Shown: positions 54,065 through 62,272 of the stretch, piece by piece
How the letters are laid out: every line of letters begins with the position of its first letter
Position numbering within the stretch: position 1 is the first letter of the stretch
Assembly (NCBI GenBank): GCA_050012855.1
Contig: JBEKGJ010000007.1
Coordinates: 1 to 64,000 of the forward strand
Direction: 5' to 3'
Source: JAJXZJ01 sp050012855
GTDB lineage: Bacteria > Verrucomicrobiota > Verrucomicrobiia > Limisphaerales > J093
Length of the DNA stretch: 64,000 nucleotides
Program-made: the position numbers and the translations under genes
The notes under the pieces: generated by a model
Databases searched by the model: none
Told to the model about the DNA's origin: nothing
What the model saw: only the letters and a program-made list of their open reading frames with translations

Positions 54065-54685
54065 CTACGGCTGCCGGGCGCCCTGGGCGAAGAGGTCCAC
54101 GATCCACTCCGCCTGGGCGGCCAGCCCCTCGGACCGCCGGTGACTGAGGCCCTCACGGGCCAGTTGGTTGATCATGCCGAGCAGCGCCAGCGCCAGCCGG
54201 CGCGCATCGCCCTTCCGGACGACGCCCTGCCGCTGGCCGCGCCGGATGAAGCCCGAAAGGAGCCGGGTATGGCGCTCGACCGCGCCCGTCACGCGCTTCC
54301 AGTTGCGTCGCTGGAGGCGCGCCTTCATCTCCAGCCGCTCGCGCACGAAGGTTTGAAAGAACGTCCGGTTGCGCTCGTAGAACTCCAGTTGCGCCCGCAC
54401 GGCCCGGGCCAGGACCGCCCACGCCGCGGTTTCATCCCGGGCCGCCCCTTTCACCTCGCGGCTCAACTCGAGGATCTTTTCCTCAAGCAGCGCGACGTAG
54501 AGCTCCTCCTTGTTCTGGAAATAGAGGTAGAGCGTCCCGGTCGCCGCGCCGGCCGCGCCGGCGATGTCCGCCATCGAAGCGCCCTGGTAGCCCTGAGCCC
54601 CGAAAACCCCGGCCGCCGCGGCCAGGAAGGCCAGCCGTCGCTGGGCGCGCGAACACGCCCGGCCTGGGAGTGAACCGGGATTCAT
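54065..54685 (-). CDS. TetR/AcrR family repressor of the RND operon
   Basis: The 206-residue protein has an N-terminal TetR helix-turn-helix (FGAQGYQGASMADIAGAAG...GTLYLYFQNKEELYVAL) and a helical ligand domain. It heads the efflux operon, 33 bp before the adaptor gene, as expected for a local repressor. The ATG at 54685 lies inside a GGATTC-N7-GAATCC palindrome, a likely operator, so it should repress its own operon. Confidence 0.9.
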   Translation of the reverse strand: MNPGSLPGRACSRAQRRLAFLAAAAGVFGAQGYQGASMADIAGAAGAATGTLYLYFQNKEELYVALLEEKILELSREVKGAARDETAAWAVLARAVRAQLEFYERNRTFFQTFVRERLEMKARLQRRNWKRVTGAVERHTRLLSGFIRRGQRQGVVRKGDARRLALALLGMINQLAREGLSHRRSEGLAAQAEWIVDLFAQGARQP

Positions 54686-54696
54686 TTTTTGAATCC
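54678..54696. promoter_or_regulatory. Candidate TetR operator (GGATTC-N7-GAATCC)
   Basis: A perfect 6-bp inverted repeat with an A/T-rich 7-base spacer covers the start codon of the tetR gene. It lies between tetR and the divergent thiM. Confidence 0.55.
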
Positions 54697-54784
54697 TAGT
54701 TCCTGCGCATCCGCCGTCAACAACGCAGCGGCACGCCGGGGCCACGGCTTGCGCCCGGCCATCCCCCGCCGTAGCTTCGGCCGC

Positions 54785-55597
54785 ATGGACGATCTTCCGG
54801 GACGCATCGCCGACCGGCTCGAGGCCCTGCGCGCCCGCCCGCCGCTGGTCCACAACCTCACCAATTACGTGGCAATGAACTTTACGGCGAACGCCCTGCT
54901 CGCCCTCGGCGCCTCGCCCGTCATGGCTCACGCGCCGGAGGAAGTCGAGGAGATGGCCGGCCTCGCCGACGCGCTGATCCTCAACCTCGGCACGCTGTCC
55001 ACCCCCTGGATCGAGTCCATGTTCCGCGCCGCCAACGCGGCCGACGCCCACGGCATCCCGGTGATCCTCGATCCCGTCGGCGCCGGCGCGACCCGTTTTC
55101 GGACGGACACGGCGCAACGCATGTTGAGCGCCTTGCGGCTGACGGTCGTGCGCGGCAACGCCTCCGAAATCCTGGCGGTCGCCGGCCAGCCCAGCCGCGC
55201 CCGCGGCGTGGACGCCACCGACGACGCCGAATCCGCCCGGGCCGCCGCCCGCGAACTCGCCCGGCAGCACGGCCTGGTCGTCGCCCTGACCGGCGCCGTG
55301 GATTTCGTCACCGACGGCACGCGCGCCGCCACCATTGCGAATGGCCATCCGCTGATGGCGCGGGTCACCGGCACCGGTTGTGTGGCGACGGCCCTGACCG
55401 GGGCGTTCTGCGCGGTCGAGCCGGATGCCTTTTTCGCGGCAGGCGCGGCGCTCGTGGTGTGGGGGATTGCCGGCGAGTTGGCGGCGCAAGCCCATGATGC
55501 GCCCGGTTCGTTCCAGGTGGCCCTGCTCGACGCGCTATTCCGGATTGACCGGACGACGCTGCGCGAACGCGCGCGGCTGAGTCTGATCTCTACGTAG
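54785..55597 (+). CDS. thiM: Hydroxyethylthiazole kinase ThiM
   Basis: ThiM phosphorylates the thiazole alcohol in thiamine salvage. The 270-residue protein (start ATG 54785) has the family core: 'PPLVHNLTNYVAMNFTANALLALGASPVMAHAPEE' (in part), 'LILNLGTL', 'IPVILDPVGAGATRFR', 'VRGNASEI' and the anion hole/catalytic Cys motif 'VTGTGCVATALTGAF'. No thiE or thiD is adjacent, and no TPP riboswitch is recognised in the 88 bp upstream. Confidence 0.95.
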   Translation: MDDLPGRIADRLEALRARPPLVHNLTNYVAMNFTANALLALGASPVMAHAPEEVEEMAGLADALILNLGTLSTPWIESMFRAANAADAHGIPVILDPVGAGATRFRTDTAQRMLSALRLTVVRGNASEILAVAGQPSRARGVDATDDAESARAAARELARQHGLVVALTGAVDFVTDGTRAATIANGHPLMARVTGTGCVATALTGAFCAVEPDAFFAAGAALVVWGIAGELAAQAHDAPGSFQVALLDALFRIDRTTLRERARLSLIST

Positions 55598-55608
55598 TTC
55601 CAAAGCCT

Positions 55609-55637
55609 GCGCCAGCATTTCGGCCTAATGCCGGCGC
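55609..55637. terminator. Hairpin between convergent thiM and carbonic anhydrase genes
   Basis: GCGCCAGCATT pairs with AATGCCGGCGC (one mismatch) around a 7-nt loop, in the 55-bp gap between two convergent stops. It may end transcription from both sides. There is no T-tract. Confidence 0.4.
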
Positions 55638-55652
55638 GCGGTGGGCCGTGTG

Positions 55653-56444
55653 TCATCGGTGCCAGACGGTGGGGGATTTGGCGCCAGGCGACACCACTGG
55701 CGGCGGCACGGGAAGTGGTTTGGCGGCCGGTGGCGCCGACGGCGGCGGCGTTTCCGGAGCTTTTGCCGCGGCTTCACCAATCTTGGTCGGCGGGAAGGCC
55801 ATCTCGCCGATATTGAAACTGGCCAGCGACTTGAGCGCGTCCGTGGCTAATCCGATGGCCTTGGCGATTTCGGGTGAACGAGCGGTGGTGGTTTCCAGCG
55901 ATTGATAACCGTTGACGATCCATTCCAGCCCGCCGGTTTGAATGTCCACGACGAGTCCATGCACCGGGATGCGAGCGCCGATGAGCGGGCTGTGCCGGAC
56001 GAGCTCACAGGCCTTGATGACGTTTTGTCGTTCGCTGGCGAACATGCCGAAAAACTCGTTGAGGTTCTCCGGCAGCGCCTGCCGCTCGATGCCCAGCGCC
56101 TTCAACTGCTCGAGCAATTGCATCGTGGTCGTTTTACACACCTGGCAATCCGTGTGGCCGAGGATGGCGATCTCCCGGCCGCCCTTGACGGCACACGCCA
56201 GCGCGAGCGACCGCATCGTGCTGGAGAACGGCCCGGTGATGATGTTCCCCGCATTCCGCAACCAGATGAACGCCTCACCCGGCAGGCCGAGCGCATTGGG
56301 CATAATCGCGTTGAGCCGCGGGTCCACACACGTCAGCGCGATCACCGGCAGCTCGGCGGCGAAGTCGCCCGGCCGCAAGCCCGCGTTCGGGTCGCCCGCG
56401 ACCGCGCGGTGGTTGGCCTCCAGGATGGCTTCAAACAGGCGCAT
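55653..56444 (-). CDS. Beta-class carbonic anhydrase
   Basis: The 263-residue enzyme hydrates CO2. It has the zinc ligands and dyad of the beta class: C39, D41 and R43 in LTCVDPRLN, H97 and C100 in GHTDCQVC. The core ends near residue 215; a Pro/Ala-rich tail (APETPPPSAPPAAKPLPVPP) of about 45 residues follows, which is unusual and probably disordered. It starts 1 bp after the stop of the zinc-ribbon membrane gene at 56446 and is the last gene of that run. Confidence 0.9.
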   Translation of the reverse strand: MRLFEAILEANHRAVAGDPNAGLRPGDFAAELPVIALTCVDPRLNAIMPNALGLPGEAFIWLRNAGNIITGPFSSTMRSLALACAVKGGREIAILGHTDCQVCKTTTMQLLEQLKALGIERQALPENLNEFFGMFASERQNVIKACELVRHSPLIGARIPVHGLVVDIQTGGLEWIVNGYQSLETTTARSPEIAKAIGLATDALKSLASFNIGEMAFPPTKIGEAAAKAPETPPPSAPPAAKPLPVPPPVVSPGAKSPTVWHR

Positions 56445-56445
56445 A

Positions 56446-56985
56446 TCAAAACCATCCTTTCGCCACCCGCGCGCTGCCGACGCCGACCTTGAACGAGGCG
56501 TAATCGTTGGTGGCCCGGGCCGGCGCGATCACAACGCGAAAGGCTGCGTCATCGTGCGGCAACGCGGTGAAACGGCTACGGGCGTTGGCCGCGTCCACCA
56601 TCACCCCATTGGCGTCGAGGAAACGGCAATCGAATTCCACGTCGTGCCAGGCCTCGGAGCTTTGGTTGGTCACCGTGCCGGTCAGGAAGATGCGCAACCC
56701 GTCCTTGGTTTCCACCCAGTTCAGCCGCGATTGGAGGACTTGGAGCGAACCGGGCATTTCCGAGTAAAACGGCCGCGGATTGACGGACCGATCCCATCTT
56801 GCTAGGGCAACGTGGCCGAGCCAAGCGAAGGCGATCACCATCGGAACTACCCCGGCGGACACGGCGACAATGGGGTGACGGAGCCAACGCCACGTCAGCC
56901 ACTGCCGGCACCGCGGACATATCTTCGCCAAGGTACTTATCTCCTCCGCGCAGCACGGGCAGGTCCGGCGGTCATTGGTGTTCAT
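56446..56985 (-). CDS. Zinc-ribbon membrane protein, paralog 1
   Basis: The 179-residue protein has an N-terminal zinc ribbon (C-P-C-C and C-P-R-C, in RRTCPCCAEEISTLAKICPRCRQW), one membrane helix (VAVSAGVVPMVIAFAWLG) and an extracytoplasmic beta domain with 'FLTGTVTNQSSEAWHDVEFDCRFLDANG', given in part. That domain resembles the FxxG/DUF-type beta sandwich that describes a 'change against background' in small secreted proteins. It is a tandem paralog of 57020-57562. The function is unknown. Confidence 0.7.
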   Translation of the reverse strand: MNTNDRRTCPCCAEEISTLAKICPRCRQWLTWRWLRHPIVAVSAGVVPMVIAFAWLGHVALARWDRSVNPRPFYSEMPGSLQVLQSRLNWVETKDGLRIFLTGTVTNQSSEAWHDVEFDCRFLDANGVMVDAANARSRFTALPHDDAAFRVVIAPARATNDYASFKVGVGSARVAKGWF

Positions 56986-57019
56986 GTTCCAATCAAGGTT
57001 CGAGGTATTGCCACGGACT

Positions 57020-57562
57020 TCAGTCGGGTTCGGCAGCGCGGTTGCCGTCGGTGGCCATTTGGACGCGGGCCTGGATCGTGGCGATGCGATTCGTGCTAAC
57101 GGTGGTTCCCAATTCGGAGCGAAAAGCACGTTCGGTATGGGGCAGCACGACGAACGGCTCTTCCATATCCGGGTGCTGGGCGTCCACCAGGTTGGTGCCC
57201 GCATCGAGGAAACGAATCTCCAGCTCCTTCACGCGCCATGGGTAATCGCCCCGGTTGGTGACGCTGCCGGTCAACCAGAAAATGGCAGGACTCCTGCCCG
57301 GCATGAGCGCCGGGCGCATCACCTGGAGTTCGCCGCGCTCACGCACAAACCGGCGGCCATCGGCGGCGTCCTCGCGATCAAGCATGGCGCCGACCAGCCC
57401 GAACACTAGCAGGAAACCGACGGACACGGAGATGGGAACCAGCGCTGCCGCCCAGACGGCGCGGCGGGTCTGCAGCGTCTGACAAAAAGGACACTTCTTC
57501 GCCGCCGCCTTGATCGTCTCCGCGCACAGCGGGCAGACCTTGGTATCGGCGGCCGGGTTCAT
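57020..57562 (-). CDS. Zinc-ribbon membrane protein, paralog 2
   Basis: The 180-residue protein repeats the plan of its downstream neighbour: zinc ribbon (VCPLCAETIKAAAKKCPFCQ), one helix (AAALVPISVSVGFLLVFGLVG), then 'FWLTGSVTNRGDYPWRVKELEIRFLD' (in part). The ATG at 57562 overlaps the stop of the upstream gene (ATGA). It is part of a three-gene zinc-ribbon cluster. The function is unknown. Confidence 0.7.
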   Translation of the reverse strand: MNPAADTKVCPLCAETIKAAAKKCPFCQTLQTRRAVWAAALVPISVSVGFLLVFGLVGAMLDREDAADGRRFVRERGELQVMRPALMPGRSPAIFWLTGSVTNRGDYPWRVKELEIRFLDAGTNLVDAQHPDMEEPFVVLPHTERAFRSELGTTVSTNRIATIQARVQMATDGNRAAEPD

Positions 57563-57894
57563 GTCGGCATGAACCAGTGCAAACAGCCGCACTGTGCGCA
57601 GGTGTAGGCCACATCGGCGCGGCCGGGTGTTGGAGCCGAGGTGCGGAACGTGTCGTGGCCGCAAACGAGGCATTTCAAGGGCCGGCCTTGCACCTGGACC
57701 GGCCCGGGCAAAATGCTGGTTGCGAAAACAGGCGCGGCGACGGCAGCCATCGGTTGCACCGTCCCCGAGCGCGACCGTTTCGCCACGAGCATGAGGACCG
57801 CAGCTAAAGCCAGGGCGGGCAGGACAATGAAGACGAACAACACCGCCAGGATGATGATCACCTCGCCACCGCTCATTCCCATAATCGCAAACAT
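57559..57894 (-). CDS. Membrane protein with C-terminal zinc ribbon
   Basis: The 111-residue protein has one long hydrophobic helix (VIIILAVLFVFIVLPALALAA) and a C-terminal ribbon (LKCLVCGHDTF...YTCAQCGCLHWF). The start at 57894 has AGGAGG five bases upstream, one of the few strong ribosome sites in the window. It heads the three-gene zinc-ribbon run and overlaps the next gene by ATGA. Confidence 0.72.
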   Translation of the reverse strand: MFAIMGMSGGEVIIILAVLFVFIVLPALALAAVLMLVAKRSRSGTVQPMAAVAAPVFATSILPGPVQVQGRPLKCLVCGHDTFRTSAPTPGRADVAYTCAQCGCLHWFMPT

Positions 57895-57895
57895 A

Positions 57896-58162
57896 TCAGC
57901 CTCCTCGTTTTATCCGCCGGGTTTTTCCGGGGACGGCGGTTCGTCTTTCGCCATCGCCTTGCGCCGGGGGGGCGACTTTCTGTCGGTGTGGGCGCGACAC
58001 CAGCGGGTGCCCGGATTGCTGCTCGCGCTGGCGTGTTGTGGCCAGGAGCTTGTCCAGATTGTAGCCGCAGGCGGCGGACAGACTGTCTTTGGCCCGCCAG
58101 ACTTCCCGCAAGACCACATCGCCTGCCGCCATCATTCGCGGATGGTCATTCGCCACCTTCAT
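57896..58162 (-). CDS. Small PIN-associated protein (putative antitoxin)
   Basis: The 88-residue protein overlaps the PIN toxin gene by 17 bp. The core 'VLREVWRAKDSLSAACGYNLDKLL...SGHPLV' matches the small proteins usually encoded next to PIN-domain toxins of this type. The basic tail after residue 60 is unlike the family and reads through a short duplicate of the flotillin gene end, so the natural stop may have been lost when the module inserted. Confidence 0.6.
   Translation of the reverse strand: MKVANDHPRMMAAGDVVLREVWRAKDSLSAACGYNLDKLLATTRQREQQSGHPLVSRPHRQKVAPPAQGDGERRTAVPGKTRRIKRGG
57910..57963 (-). pseudogene. Duplicated 3' end of the flotillin gene (remnant)
   Basis: In one minus-strand frame this encodes 'RKAMAKDEPPSPEKPGG' and a stop, close to the flotillin ending 'RKAMAKDDAGEKP'. 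Twenty bases (57941-57960) are identical to 58668-58687 at the flotillin 3' end. The PIN module lies between the two copies. Confidence 0.6.
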
Positions 58163-58631
58163 GATCGTTCTCCATCAGCTCCTCCGGGGTGCAAATCACC
58201 GGGAGCGTGAAACCGGCGACTTCAGCCAAACGCCGCAAACGCGTTTGAAGGACGGCGTTGGCGATATGCCGGCAATTCCAACTCAACAATATCTCCATTT
58301 CGTAGCTGGTGGCGAGAGCAATGTGCGTCGCATCGCGGCCAGCGGTGGCCGGCAGCAACCCCGAGTTCACAATTGTGCGGGCCAGTTCGATGACTTCTTC
58401 GTCCACCTGCAGGAGCGGCAGAGATTCCAGGGTTTTCAGCCGCAACTGAGCCATTTCCGGGTCGCCGAATGAAATCTCATCCAGCACGACTTGCGACGTG
58501 AAAAGCTCGTGGTCATGGCCTTTCAAGTCCCACCAGTCTTTGGTGATTTGTTGCCGGGCGGCTTGTAGCAAGTCGCGAGCGGGGCGGGCCACCACGTAGC
58601 TCGGGATTGTGCTTTCGATGTAGATGCGCAT
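58146..58631 (-). CDS. PIN-domain toxin (VapC-like)
   Basis: The 161-residue protein (start ATG 58631; an ATG at 58649 that overlaps the flotillin stop is possible) has the PIN acids in YIESTIPSYV, VVLDEISFG and GRDATHIALA, and the typical 'LLSWNCRHIAN' strand. It is probably an RNase toxin kept in check by the small protein encoded downstream. The order toxin-then-partner and the overlap fit this subtype. It lies directly behind flotillin. Confidence 0.82.
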   Translation of the reverse strand: MRIYIESTIPSYVVARPARDLLQAARQQITKDWWDLKGHDHELFTSQVVLDEISFGDPEMAQLRLKTLESLPLLQVDEEVIELARTIVNSGLLPATAGRDATHIALATSYEMEILLSWNCRHIANAVLQTRLRRLAEVAGFTLPVICTPEELMENDHEGGE

Positions 58632-58648
58632 GAGGGCCCAGCCCGGCA

Positions 58649-60187
58649 TCAAGGTTTCTCGCCCGCATCGTCTTTCGCCATCGCCTTCCGCAGGGCAGGC
58701 ACCTGTTCGAGCAGTTTCTCGAACTTGACGCCGGTGAGGCTCTCGATCACCGGCGGCAACTGGCTGATGATCTGGGTGACGTCGCCGGTCAGCTTGCTGG
58801 CGCCCCCGCCGGGGCCGTTGCCGGAGTTGATGATGACGATCTTCTCGGTCTTGGCCAGCGGCTCGCTGATCTTGCCCGCCACCTCAGGCAGGACGCGCAC
58901 GATCATCTCGATGACCGCGGCTTCGTTGTACTGCTTGAAGCTTTCGGCCTTCACGCGCATCGCCTCGGCGGTCGCCTTGCCCTGGGCCTCGATGACGGCG
59001 GCCTCGGCCAGACCGCGCGCCTTGTTCGCCTCGGCCTCGGCCACGCCGGTGGCCTTGACGACATCGGCGCCCGCGAAACCCGTGGCTTTGGTCGCCGATG
59101 CGGCGCCCGCCGCCTCGGTTTCGAGCTGGAATTTCTTCGCGTTGGCGAGGGTTTCGACCCGGTAACGCTCGGCATCAGCGGGTTTCTGAACGTTCGCTTC
59201 GAGTTCGCGCTGGCGGCGCTGGATTTCCTGCTGTTGCAGCTCGATTTGTTTCTGCTTCTCGATGATTTGGACCTGCACTTCCTCGGCCTTGACGAGCTGG
59301 CCGGTCTTGAACTTCTGCAAATCGTAGGCGAGATCGGCCTGCGCCTTCTGCTGGTTCACCGAGGCCTGGTAATTCGCGACGTTCATCTGGTAGTCGCGCT
59401 GGGCTTCGGCGACCTTCGTATCGGCGGCGAACTTGGCTTCCTGGCCGGCCTGGTTGGCCTGGGCCGAGCGGATGACGGAATCACGGTCCGCCTCCGCCTG
59501 GGCGATGATGGCATCGCGTTTGACCTGGGCGATCCGCGGCTTGCCCAGGGCGTCGAGGTAGCCCTGGCCGTCGCGGATGTCACGGATGGTGAAGCTGACA
59601 ATGCCCAGGCCCATGTTGGCCATGTCGCCGGCGGCCACCTCCTGGACCTTGGAGGCGAAGGCGTCGCGGTTCTGGTAGATCTCCTCGACGGTCATCGTGC
59701 CCAGAATGGCGCGCAGATGACCCTCGAGCGTCTGCATGGCGATGTTCTTGATGTCGGCGGTGCCCTTGCTCAGGAACTGCTCGGCTGAGGTGGCGATCGA
59801 GATATCGTCCCCCTTGACCTTGATCTGGGCTACGCCGTCCACCCGTACCGGCACGCCCTTGCTCGTGTAAACCTCGGGCGTCTGGACATCAATGGTCAGC
59901 AGTTCGAGCGAGAGGAGATCCACCTTCTCGACGATCGGATAGACGAACGTGCCGCCACCCTTGACGACCCGGAAACCCCGCATGCGCGGCGTGCCGTCGG
60001 GATCAACGTAGCGGTGACGCCGGCCGGAGACGACGAGCACCTGGTTGGGGCCGACCTTGGTGTAGCGGCTGAGGATCATCCACAGCAGCAGGAAGACGCC
60101 GACACCGAGGGCGACGATGACCAACGGAATCATGCCTTCGGCCGCAAGCATGACTGGCGGTGCGGCGGTAACAACGGGGGTGAACAT
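58649..60187 (-). CDS. Flotillin-like membrane-scaffold protein
   Basis: The 512-residue protein starts at the ATG at 60187 (AGGAA six bases upstream). It has an N-terminal membrane helix (IPLVIVALGVGVFLLLWMIL), an SPFH/band 7 domain (FVYPIVEKVDLLSLELLTID... EGHLRAILGTMTVEEIY, in part), a long Glu/Ala coiled coil (KQKQIELQQQEIQRRQRELE) and the flotillin C-terminal region (EVAGKISEPLAKTEKIVII). Flotillins organise membrane microdomains. It lies 33 bp after nfeD, a standard pairing. The last residues have a duplicated copy at 57910. Confidence 0.93.
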   Translation of the reverse strand: MFTPVVTAAPPVMLAAEGMIPLVIVALGVGVFLLLWMILSRYTKVGPNQVLVVSGRRHRYVDPDGTPRMRGFRVVKGGGTFVYPIVEKVDLLSLELLTIDVQTPEVYTSKGVPVRVDGVAQIKVKGDDISIATSAEQFLSKGTADIKNIAMQTLEGHLRAILGTMTVEEIYQNRDAFASKVQEVAAGDMANMGLGIVSFTIRDIRDGQGYLDALGKPRIAQVKRDAIIAQAEADRDSVIRSAQANQAGQEAKFAADTKVAEAQRDYQMNVANYQASVNQQKAQADLAYDLQKFKTGQLVKAEEVQVQIIEKQKQIELQQQEIQRRQRELEANVQKPADAERYRVETLANAKKFQLETEAAGAASATKATGFAGADVVKATGVAEAEANKARGLAEAAVIEAQGKATAEAMRVKAESFKQYNEAAVIEMIVRVLPEVAGKISEPLAKTEKIVIINSGNGPGGGASKLTGDVTQIISQLPPVIESLTGVKFEKLLEQVPALRKAMAKDDAGEKP

Positions 60188-60220
60188 GAACTTTCCTAGG
60201 TTGAGGGTGATGCCCAAATT

Positions 60221-60775
60221 TCAGGCGGTTCTGACGAAAAACTGGGACCCGGTGATCCGGGTGATCCGGACGCTTTGTCCGCTGGCGAGGGCCACCCCGG
60301 TTTCCTCCCGGGCCGGGGCAGTGTAACGTGTGCCGGATTGCACGTAGGCGATCTCGCCCACGCCGTTGGCGGGGATCGGGCTGATGACGGTGGCGTTGGT
60401 TCCCACGAGCCCGGCCACCTTGCCCTCGCTGGAACTCTGGGTGTGCCGGAAGAGTTCACGCAGGACGAATACGAGTGCGGTGGCGGTCAACAGACCGCCG
60501 AGCAGCGCCAGCGGTGCACTGACATACGGGCGGCTCGTGGCGGGAATCTCGTGAAAAACGATGCCGAAGCCACCGAACGCCATGATAAATGCGGCGATGA
60601 TCGTCGGACTGAACAAGGAAACTCCCGGGCTATCACTGGCGTCCGCTCCGGCCTCGGCATGACCACCGCTGCCGTCCACATGCCCGATGTGGCCGGCAAA
60701 ATGCCCCGCCAACGCGCTCAGGACGGTGAAAAGCAGTCCGGTCCCCAGGCAAATCAGGTAGATGGCGAATTCCAT
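60221..60775 (-). CDS. NfeD-like membrane protein
   Basis: The 184-residue protein has an N-terminal helix (AIYLICLGTGLLFTVLSALAG), further helices (FSPTIIAAFIMAFGGFGIVF and LALLGGLLTATALVFVLREL) and an OB-fold C-terminus ('GKVAGLVGTNATVISPIPANGVGEIAY' in part, 'QSVRITRITGSQFFV'). NfeD proteins work with flotillin-type SPFH partners, here the next gene. The longer upstream frame is ignored because MEFAIYL starts the helix cleanly. Confidence 0.85.
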   Translation of the reverse strand: MEFAIYLICLGTGLLFTVLSALAGHFAGHIGHVDGSGGHAEAGADASDSPGVSLFSPTIIAAFIMAFGGFGIVFHEIPATSRPYVSAPLALLGGLLTATALVFVLRELFRHTQSSSEGKVAGLVGTNATVISPIPANGVGEIAYVQSGTRYTAPAREETGVALASGQSVRITRITGSQFFVRTA

Positions 60776-60963
60776 AGCACAGCCTTGAGTGATGACGGGT
60801 GGAGTAAAGCCTGTGGCGATCGCCTCGGCAACCAAGAAATGAAGCCGTGCGCCACCGGCCGCAGCGTCGGATCAGGTGTGTTTATCAACCACCCGCGCTT
60901 GCCTGCGCGTCATGCGCCGACCGATGGCTGAACCGCAAGAAGACCTTGGGCTTGAACCGGCGC

Positions 60964-62079
60964 CTAGTTCATGCGCATGGGCATGATGACGTAGAGGAAC
61001 GGGCCGTTGATCTTCACGACGCCGGGACTGAGTTCGTCGGTGAGTTCGAGAAAAACCTCGTCGGTATCGAGCGCTTTGAGCGCGTCGAGCAAGTAGGTGG
61101 GGTTGAAAGCGATGGCAAGGTCCTTGCCTTTGTAGTTCACGGCCAGGTTCTCGCGTGCCTCGCCGACATCCGGTGTGTTGGCGGTGACGGCCAGCGAATT
61201 CTTGCTGAAGGCCAGTTTGACCGAGTTGTTCTTGTCACTGGTCATGATCTCCGCACGGCGCAACGCCTGGAGAAGTTCCTCCCGGATCAATGGGATCCGT
61301 TCCTTGGATTCGCCGGGAATTACCTGCCGGTAGTTTGGGTAGGTGCCATCCACCAGCTTGGTGATGACGAGAATGTTACTTCCAGCTTCAGGTTCGCTCT
61401 TCACCGTGAAAGCCGCTTGATTGTCGGTAAACGTGATTTCCACGTCGCCTTTCTCTTGGAGGAGCCGGCTTAGTTCGCTGATGGCCTTGGTGGGCACGAT
61501 GAATTCCGCCTGACTGTCGGCGGTAATGTCCACTTCCTCGTCGGTAAGCGCCAAGCGACGACCGTCAGTCGCCACCAACGTCATCTTGTGCTCTTTCAGG
61601 CTGAAAAAAATACCGTTGAGCACATAGCGGGCCTCGTCGTTGGAAACCGCGAAGGAGGTTCGCCGGAGCATGCCCTTGAGCTTGTCCTGTGGCAAAACCA
61701 CGCGGCGCTTCTCGGCAAATTTCGGCAAGGGCGGAAATTCCTCCGCCGACAACCCGTTGATCCGGAAGAACGAGGCCCCGGCGCGGAGGCTACAGCAATT
61801 CTTGTCATCCACTTCCAATTCGAGCTCGGCCGTGGCCAGTTCACGGACAATGCTGACGAGTTTTTTGACCGGGAGAGTCGTGGCCCCCGGTTTGGCCACG
61901 GTTGCCCCCACCGAGCAAACAATGGTGACGTCGAGGTCGGTCGCGGTTAACTCGAGCGACCCTTCCGTGGCCCGGAGCAGCACGTTCGAGAGAATCGGCA
62001 GGGTGGTGCGCACGCCGACGATGTTTTGTACGGCCTGGAGCCCACTGCTGAGCTGGTCCTTGGCGATCGTAAGTTTCAT
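60964..62079 (-). CDS. dnaN: DNA polymerase III beta subunit (sliding clamp)
   Basis: The clamp holds the replicative polymerase on DNA. The 371-residue protein has the three clamp domains ('MKLTIAKDQLSSGLQAVQNI' start, 'LPILSNVLLRA', 'YVLNGIFFSLKEHKMTLVATDGRRLAL' in part, and the C-terminal 'GPFLYVIMPMRMN' close to the family ending 'Y.IMPMR'). The length is normal. A candidate promoter and a 5' hairpin lie upstream. No dnaA is in the window. Confidence 0.96.
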   Translation of the reverse strand: MKLTIAKDQLSSGLQAVQNIVGVRTTLPILSNVLLRATEGSLELTATDLDVTIVCSVGATVAKPGATTLPVKKLVSIVRELATAELELEVDDKNCCSLRAGASFFRINGLSAEEFPPLPKFAEKRRVVLPQDKLKGMLRRTSFAVSNDEARYVLNGIFFSLKEHKMTLVATDGRRLALTDEEVDITADSQAEFIVPTKAISELSRLLQEKGDVEITFTDNQAAFTVKSEPEAGSNILVITKLVDGTYPNYRQVIPGESKERIPLIREELLQALRRAEIMTSDKNNSVKLAFSKNSLAVTANTPDVGEARENLAVNYKGKDLAIAFNPTYLLDALKALDTDEVFLELTDELSPGVVKINGPFLYVIMPMRMN

Positions 62080-62095
62080 GACAGCTTTACTGTAT

Positions 62096-62113
62096 TTCTT
62101 TCTTCTGAAAGAA
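62096..62113. promoter_or_regulatory. A/T-rich hairpin in the dnaN 5' leader
   Basis: TTCTTTC (62096-62102) pairs with GAAAGAA (62107-62113) around a 4-nt loop, 17 bp upstream of the dnaN start. Confidence 0.4.
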
Positions 62114-62131
62114 GCTTCTTATTAAGGGTGG

Positions 62132-62160
62132 TGAATAAAACAAAGAATCCGCAGTGTCAA
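62132..62160 (-). promoter_or_regulatory. Candidate sigma70-type promoter of dnaN
   Basis: On the minus strand TTGACA (62160-62155) is a perfect -35; 17 bp later comes TATTCA (62137-62132), a weak -10. The A/T-rich leader to the ATG at 62079 fits. Confidence 0.45.
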
Positions 62161-62272
62161 GGTTGCGTACAAGCAGTTACACCAAAAATTGCACGACCAA
62201 CAACCTGGCAACAGCGACCAACAAGTTGGTTCTCCGGCCGTTTGTTTGCTGAAATTCCAGGTCATTCACCGG

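Noticed and set aside
54697..54784. TPP riboswitch upstream of thiM
   Set aside because: The THI-box sequence (CUGAGA) and the two-arm fold are not visible in the 88 bp.
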